A DNA stretch of 64,000 nucleotides from Zelopaecilomyces penicillatus (lineage: Eukaryota; Ascomycota; Sordariomycetes; Hypocreales; Pseudodiploosporaceae), in the NCBI GenBank assembly GCA_005765155.1, contig VCCP01000005.1, forward strand, positions 4,650,001-4,714,000, written 5' to 3'. The notes under the pieces are model-generated. The model made no database searches. It saw only the letters and a program-made list of their open reading frames with translations, and was not told the origin of the DNA. The position numbers and the translations under genes are program-made. Below are positions 59,007 through 64,000 of the stretch, piece by piece; the stretch's first letter is position 1; each line of letters begins with the position of its first letter.

Positions 59007-60332
59007 ATGGCACAGGCAAACTATCAGGCCTACCTGGAATCGATTTACCCTGGAACTACCTGGAGATTTGACCGTCTGTCTGGTGGTCTCGTCAATTCGA
59101 CACTTCGCGCCATCAAAATCTCCGGCGATGCCCCTCACTCGAGCCTCATAATCAAGCACGCAAGGCCGTATGTCGAGGTCGCCGGTCCCGACTGGGCGTT
59201 TTCCACAGATAGACAGGTTTGTAAACTCGAAAAACCCTACCCAATTCACTTCTTCTTTTTGCCAGCGACGTTGAATGCTTGACATCATCCCCATCTGGAC
59301 AACTCACCATCTCGTGTTTTCCTATAGGCAGTCGAGGCTACTGTTCTTGCTCTATGGGATGAGTCAGGCCTCCTATACGAAACCCGCCGAAAGCTGCCCG
59401 CCTGGCACTCTCCTAAATGCCTTCGCCACGACCAAGGAAAGGAGTCAGCTCTCAATCTCATAGACTCTGAGCAGGAGGCATCTGTGCTCATCCTCAACGA
59501 CCTGGGCGAGCTGATCAACATACTCGATTTTCTAAAGGCATGCGCCAGAAACCCCAACATCGTCACACTCGACCAGGTTGCTGAGATCGGCCGCACCATT
59601 GGGAAAGTCTTTGCTGCTGTTCACAGTCTAGAAACAGTAGCCAAGATCAAGGCGGTACCCCAAATAATGGCCAGGCTGACGCACTCATTTACCGACGACA
59701 TCGTCATGAAAGCTGCCGTCGAGCCGATTCGTGAGCGTGTAGGGACGTTCCCTAACGCAGAGGAGCTTTACGCCCGCGTAGTTGAAGACTTTGCGATGCC
59801 AAAATATTCTTACCAAGAGGGCCTCGTGCTCGGCGATTTTACACATGGCACCATCCTGATGCAGCCTCCGTCGGCAGGCAGCGATCTGACACCCACAGTG
59901 GTTGACTGGGAATTCGCCAAGATCAATGGCCGCGGCGTCAACGGTGACATGTCACAGTTCCTCGCAAACGTCCACTTGGAGCTTCTAGCTGTGGCTGAAG
60001 ACACACTCTTACATGGACTCTTATCTTGCTTCATCTCAGCACTATGCACATCATATCGGGACGGGGCTGAACTAGTTTACCAGAAGTTGCCTGACGATGG
60101 CAATCTACAACTGTTACGCTCATCATTCATCATGCACGGCCGTGAAATTATTAACCAAGCCCATGACCTGTACCATGATAACCCTCAGTTCAAAGACATG
60201 GTTAATGTTGGTGTATGGTACATTGAGAGAGCAAAAGACAGCTCGGACGAATTTTTGCAGGAGGATAACTGGGTTATGTTGACGGAAGAGCATTGCAATG
60301 TTATTCAGTCCCTTTTCACTAAATCGCTATAA
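59007..60332 (+). CDS. APH/choline-kinase-fold small-molecule kinase-like protein
   Basis: Two exons, 59007-59216 and 59328-60332, give 404 residues. The acceptor CCTATAG ends at 59327 and joins in frame (STDRQ|AVEATVLALWDE). The start at 59007 (MAQANYQAYLE) is the best ATG; an upstream in-frame ATG at 58863 is possible. The order fits an aminoglycoside-phosphotransferase-type fold: an N-lobe with LSGGLVNSTLRAI and IIKHARPYV (probable ATP-binding Lys), hinge SVLILNDLG, and the catalytic loop LVLGDFTHGTILM. The Asp is kept but the Asn at +5 in the usual HGDxxxxN motif is Thr. VVDWEFAKI supplies the second Asp. Methylthioribose-kinase-like proteins share this layout. It may be an altered or inactive kinase; the substrate is unknown. 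Confidence 0.82.
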
Positions 60333-60402
60333 ACTAAGACGCTCAAGATATTGCACAGGTGCTATTACAGCAAATCGACCGCTCAGTTCACTGAGAATTC
60401 CT

Positions 60403-62027
60403 TTACGCATATACTCCCTCTGCAGCTCGCGTTTCATACCCAACTCTTACATCAGAGAGATTTGTATCTCTTTTATCCTCCAGCACAGCTAGGGTCTGAC
60501 CTACTAGATGTGTTGACCCAGTGACCAAGATCTGATTTTGGGTTTGACTGCCATACCCTTCTGCCATATCAAGGGCCTCTTCCACGGAATGTGCACTTTC
60601 CAGCCGTGTTGAGGGTTGGATTGCCCGCCAAAATTTCGCATGGTCCTCGACAATGGCTGAGTCGTGAATTATTTCACCTATGGACAAGTTTAGCTCACAT
60701 CCCATGCATGAACTATCACGGATGTAATCTGCAAATTTACTCACCATAGCGTTCATACGGAGTCAGGATAACCATATCGAAATGAAACGCTTCTATTGAA
60801 CAGAGCTGTGCAATGAGAGAGATGAGATCGTGTGTATTCCGTGCCGACTCATGCCCGAAAATCAAAACCCGTCGCTGCGTACTCGCCCGAGTCTTCGACA
60901 TGAACCACGATAGGACGACAGGAATACTAAGCGAATTATGCGCGCAGTCCAGAAACCAGCGCGAGTTGCTCTTGTCTACCATCTGGAACCTGCCTGGCCA
61001 CTTGCACGTACTTACACCCTCGATAATACCCCCCCTAGTCAACCGATCGCCACGCCGGGCAAGGTAGGTATTGGCTAGCTGGATAGCTAGAGAGGCGTTT
61101 TGCTTCTGGACACGTGAGGCAAGAGCAGGATGTTGCGATGGTAGTTCTGGGCTTATGTCGACAAACTCGAGAGCACTGTTCAGCTTCTTCGCCTCTCGTT
61201 CCAGGGTGCTTTTCGCCACTGCTACGTTTTGGACGGTAGAGAACGCAGGCCGTCCATGCTTCATAATTCCGCTCTTCTGTTCTGCAATGCTCTCAATCGA
61301 GCCGCCCAGCAGATCAACGTGATCCAACCCTATTGTGGTGAAGCCGCAAGCAACAGGCTGATCAAATACGTTTGTAGCGTCCTTCATACCGCCAGCATGC
61401 ACCTCATAAATCGCGACATCAACGGCCTCACGCTTAAAGACAAAAATCGACTGCAGAGCCAGCAGTTGCAGGTACCCGGGCATCATATCCGGTGTGTTGG
61501 CTCTACGAAGCTTGTCCCAAATCTCAAGAAAGGACGCAGCGACGAGCTCTTCTGAGATCGGCTGGGCGTTTATGCGAATGCGTTCCCGCTCCGTCATGAG
61601 ATGCGGAGATGTGTAGAGGCCAACCTTGATCGGTCGCGAGAGACGGCGCGAATGTGCGCGGATGAAGGAATCTGTGTAAGCTGCCGTGCTCCCCTTGCCC
61701 TTGGTTCCGGTGATGTGAATGACATTCAAGGCGCCCGTGTTCTAGAGTTACAGAGTCAGAGCATGGAACATGAGAAGTACTTCCCCCAATCTTTCATGCA
61801 TTCGGGGTGAAGACTAGTTCTGGTTTTACAAACCTTGCATTCTAGCTCTGCCAGCCAGCGCTTCATGGTCGGAACAATCTCATAGTTTGTGTTGATACTT
61901 GCATGTAAGGGCCGTAAGCAGGCGCGAAGGCATTTCACCGCATCCTGGACGAGTTAAAACAACAGCACATTGGGTCTCTAGCTGGATGGAAGACCAACAG
62001 GTGCCGCACCTGGTATAGTCTTGACAT
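60403..62027 (-). CDS. Divergent folylpolyglutamate synthase (FPGS) paralogue
   Basis: FPGS adds glutamates to folates. Four exons, 62027-62010 (18 nt, MSRLYQ), 61944-61834, 61741-60745 and 60677-60403, give 466 residues. The tiny first exon is supported by the family start (xRxYxDAVxxL). Mur-ligase motifs seen are P-loop GTKGKGST, LYTSPHLMTERERIRIN, the metal-binding Glu in YEVHAGG, GLDHVDLLGGSIESIAEQKSGI and the C-terminal DCAHN. Several usually invariant positions differ: YEVGIGG is YEVHAGG, EKAG is QKSG and DGAH is DCAH. The segment before the P-loop is also shorter than usual. This looks like an accessory paralogue rather than the housekeeping enzyme. It converges with the kinase-like gene, with 70 bases between stops. 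Confidence 0.85.
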
Positions 62028-63293
62028 TATGGTTGGCGGTGTAAGTCACCTTAGGAGCGAGAGAGAAACGATCCCCAAAAACCCATTTAATTCTTTCGTA
62101 CAGGCGCTGCTACTTTCCCATGAGGTGTGTTGGACGACGTCATATATTGCTTTGCTGTGTTGATAGATTAAAGCTCATTAGATGGATGGCCTTCTAGTTG
62201 CATAGAGAGGGACAGTGCGACCGATACATTCAGCGCCACAGGAATATGGAAACTGGACGATGCTTTATCAAAAGTCGACGACTCAAAGAACGGGCCAACC
62301 CGTGCGGGACGGGTCGTATTAGTCTCCCTCCTATCCCTCCATCTATTATTGTATTTAACCTACCCCCGTACAAGGAAAGGAACTTCCGGATGTCTCAGCC
62401 AGCAACTTGTAGTAATCTGTCGGCCTGCCTTACTCTCCAATGATTTCTCAGCTGTGCCACTGCATCACCAACTGTACCTAGCAAAAAGCAGGCCATATGA
62501 GGAATAGTTGCAGCATGCACAAGGCAGGTCTCAGTCCCGGATAATGGGGTCGGATGGGGGACGTGGACTCCTAATTGACCACAGGTTTGTTGGTTCGGGT
62601 TAAACGTTATGGTATCATCGACGTGAGCGACTAAGACATACGCGCTCCTCAATTACAGCATTGATCTTCATCCTTGACGAAAATGAATCATTGATTGCAA
62701 TACGAAAAGCTTTACATAGTAAAGAAAGAACAATTGGCCAAAATGAGATAAAAACACACTGGATTCACAACACGGCCCAGTAGAAAAGAGTGTACCTATT
62801 TGAGACAATCAGAAGAAAAGAGTGGTTGCTCAAGACTAGGATTAGGGTTACGAGGTGAAAAAGGAGGTGAACAATGAACTGGTCCTTTACATGTGATCTG
62901 CAGCACAGAGCATGGCGTCATCTACATTGTATGTAATTCGGTATATCAATGGTGCGAAAGCAGATGTACATCGTCAAGTCGAATTGTAAGCTGAACCTAT
63001 TTCATATAACTACCTCGCTCAATGTGGCTCAAAATTTGGTAGAAGCCGCAACTAAGGCACATACCCAGCATTGACAACTTCCCAGGCGAGCCAATGTCTC
63101 AGACAGGCGGCCGATGTTCGGGTTCAGTAACACGGCCGACCACGGAGTGGACCGAGGCAGGGAGTTGGTAATAGTGCTTCATCACCCAACTGACGCAGAA
63201 ACAACCAGCGACAAAAGTATAGACTTCCTCGTTTGGCTGACAGTAAAAAAGGTGCGAATAAAAAGACAAACATTGCAAAAATGAAAGTTGATT
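62028..63293. other. Intergenic region between the FPGS paralogue and tRNA-Gly
   Basis: It should hold the FPGS-like gene's promoter. No frame has protein-like composition or a recognised domain. A single TTAGGG at 62839 is not a telomeric array. Confidence 0.5.
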
Positions 63294-63375
63294 TGCGTAA
63301 TCTGGGAATCGAACCCAGGGCTCCCCGACGTTGCTCGGATGGCAACGGAGAATTTTACCACTAAACCAATTACGC
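63294..63375 (-). tRNA. tRNA-Gly (GCC) with an 11-nt intron
   Basis: The minus strand folds as a tRNA. Acceptor strands GCGTAAT/ATTACGC pair fully, with discriminator A at 63294. The D-arm contains GTTTAGTGGTAAAA, the anticodon stem pairs CTCCG with CGGGG, and the T-arm is CTGGG-TTCGATT-CCCAG. The anticodon GCC lies at 63343-63341. Eleven extra bases (63339-63329) sit one nucleotide 3' of the anticodon, the canonical nuclear tRNA intron position. Removing them leaves a normal 71-nt tRNA. The body matches the yeast tRNA-Gly(GCC) pattern. Confidence 0.92.
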
Positions 63376-63784
63376 TGTAACTCGCTTGTGATTGGGCTGC
63401 CTCAAAGTAGCACTAAGATTGGCTCAACTGACGGCCGCATGCAGATCGACAATTGTGTGCCTGTTTGTTTGTCCTTATTGCTTTGGAATTTACATCCCAA
63501 GTCTTGTATTTGGCCAACCCCAATTTAGTATCTATTCTCAATAAACTTTCAATAAACACTGTTATCATATTATATCTAAGTATTGATTTGTTTTTTCCTA
63601 GCTCTCTACCCTCTCTCGTACATTTGTATACATTGAAGCCCCACTCTTTCTCCCATATACGCCAACATACTCAATCGCTATGTAGATGCTGTGGCCTTCT
63701 GAAATAATGGCCAGACAACTTGTAAAACCCAAATAATTATCAATGAGAAACTTTCCTCCGTCCACAGAAACATATCGCTAATGT
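63376..63784. other. Short intergenic region right of tRNA-Gly
   Basis: AT-rich from about 63530, with no supportable gene. It is the likely 3' UTR of the partial minus-strand gene to its right. The two frames around 63331-63707 lack domain features. Confidence 0.5.
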
Positions 63785-64000
63785 TCAACCATAAAGCCTG
63801 CTCATCTCCCGCCATGCCAACGCCGTGATCGCGTCCTCCTTTGAGCACCATGTAGCTCTTTCGTATGGTATTGACCAACCGCCCTGATTACTTTCCCCAA
63901 CGACTTCACTGCTATCATCTCTGTGGTTTCCCTGTACAAAGTGCCAAAACGCAATCCCAAAAGGAGTAGGAACGGCAATATCTCCGGCTGCCTCCCCCTC
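63785..64000 (-). CDS. 3' end of an unidentified gene, truncated by the window edge
   Basis: From the right edge the minus strand reads 71 in-frame codons to a TGA at 63785-63787 (last residues SRLYG). The peptide is protein-like: AVPTPFGIAFWHFVQ, then a polar loop, then WSIPYERATWCSKEDAITAL and WREMSRLYG. No start lies in the window, so the frame may continue or an exon boundary may fall within it. Aromatic and charged residues are evenly mixed, unlike the noise frames nearby. I do not recognise the family. Its reading direction matches the tRNA and the FPGS paralogue. Confidence 0.6.
   Translation of the reverse strand, partial: EGEAAGDIAVPTPFGIAFWHFVQGNHRDDSSEVVGESNQGGWSIPYERATWCSKEDAITALAWREMSRLYG

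Noticed and set aside
62836..62846. Telomere-like TTAGGG sequence
   Set aside because: Only a single copy, inside an ordinary intergenic region.

Overview
This window is nuclear DNA from a filamentous ascomycete. Genes have short introns (about 45-130 nt) with GTRAGT-type donors and CTRAC-type branch sites. The gene set is typical of Pezizomycotina: two Zn2Cys6 regulators, an HsbA-type wall protein, a full-size PDR transporter, Pex16, Spt8 and an RNAi-type NFX1/ZNFX1 helicase. A sordariomycete, perhaps Hypocreales, is my best guess, but no single sequence proves it. I rebuilt gene models by hand by joining exons in frame. Each spliced model below sums to a whole number of codons, and exon coordinates are given in the entries.

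Left part (0-20 kb): a small secreted-like protein; the ER-shaping protein lunapark (+) convergent with an SR-protein kinase (-); about 5 kb with little coding evidence apart from a 59-codon ORF; a flavohemoglobin; an epoxide-hydrolase-like alpha/beta hydrolase; and a 1410-residue PDR/ABCG transporter (-).

Centre (20-38 kb): a Zn2Cys6 regulator transcribed divergently from the transporter, a layout often seen when a regulator controls its neighbour. Next come Iws1/Spn1 (-) and the nuclear-envelope protein Brl1 (+) sharing a 0.5 kb bidirectional promoter, an HsbA-like secreted protein, a second Zn2Cys6 regulator of the NirA/nit-4-like type, and Pex16.

Right part (38-64 kb): an 8 kb stretch with no convincing gene lies ahead of a 752-residue C2H2 regulator. 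It holds a triple CCAAT array and a G-quadruplex motif. Beyond it are a protein with three 20-residue TQT repeats and a cysteine-rich tail, the SAGA subunit Spt8 (-), and an RNAi-type SF1 helicase (-). Then comes an AT-rich spacer, followed by a convergent pair: an APH-fold kinase-like protein (+) and a divergent folylpolyglutamate-synthase paralogue (-). An intron-containing tRNA-Gly(GCC) and the 3' end of an unidentified gene (-) finish the window.

Most genes are ordinary housekeeping or regulatory loci. The least explained items are the TQT-repeat/Cys-cluster protein, the kinase-like/FPGS-like pair, and the 8 kb gene-poor region ahead of the C2H2 regulator.
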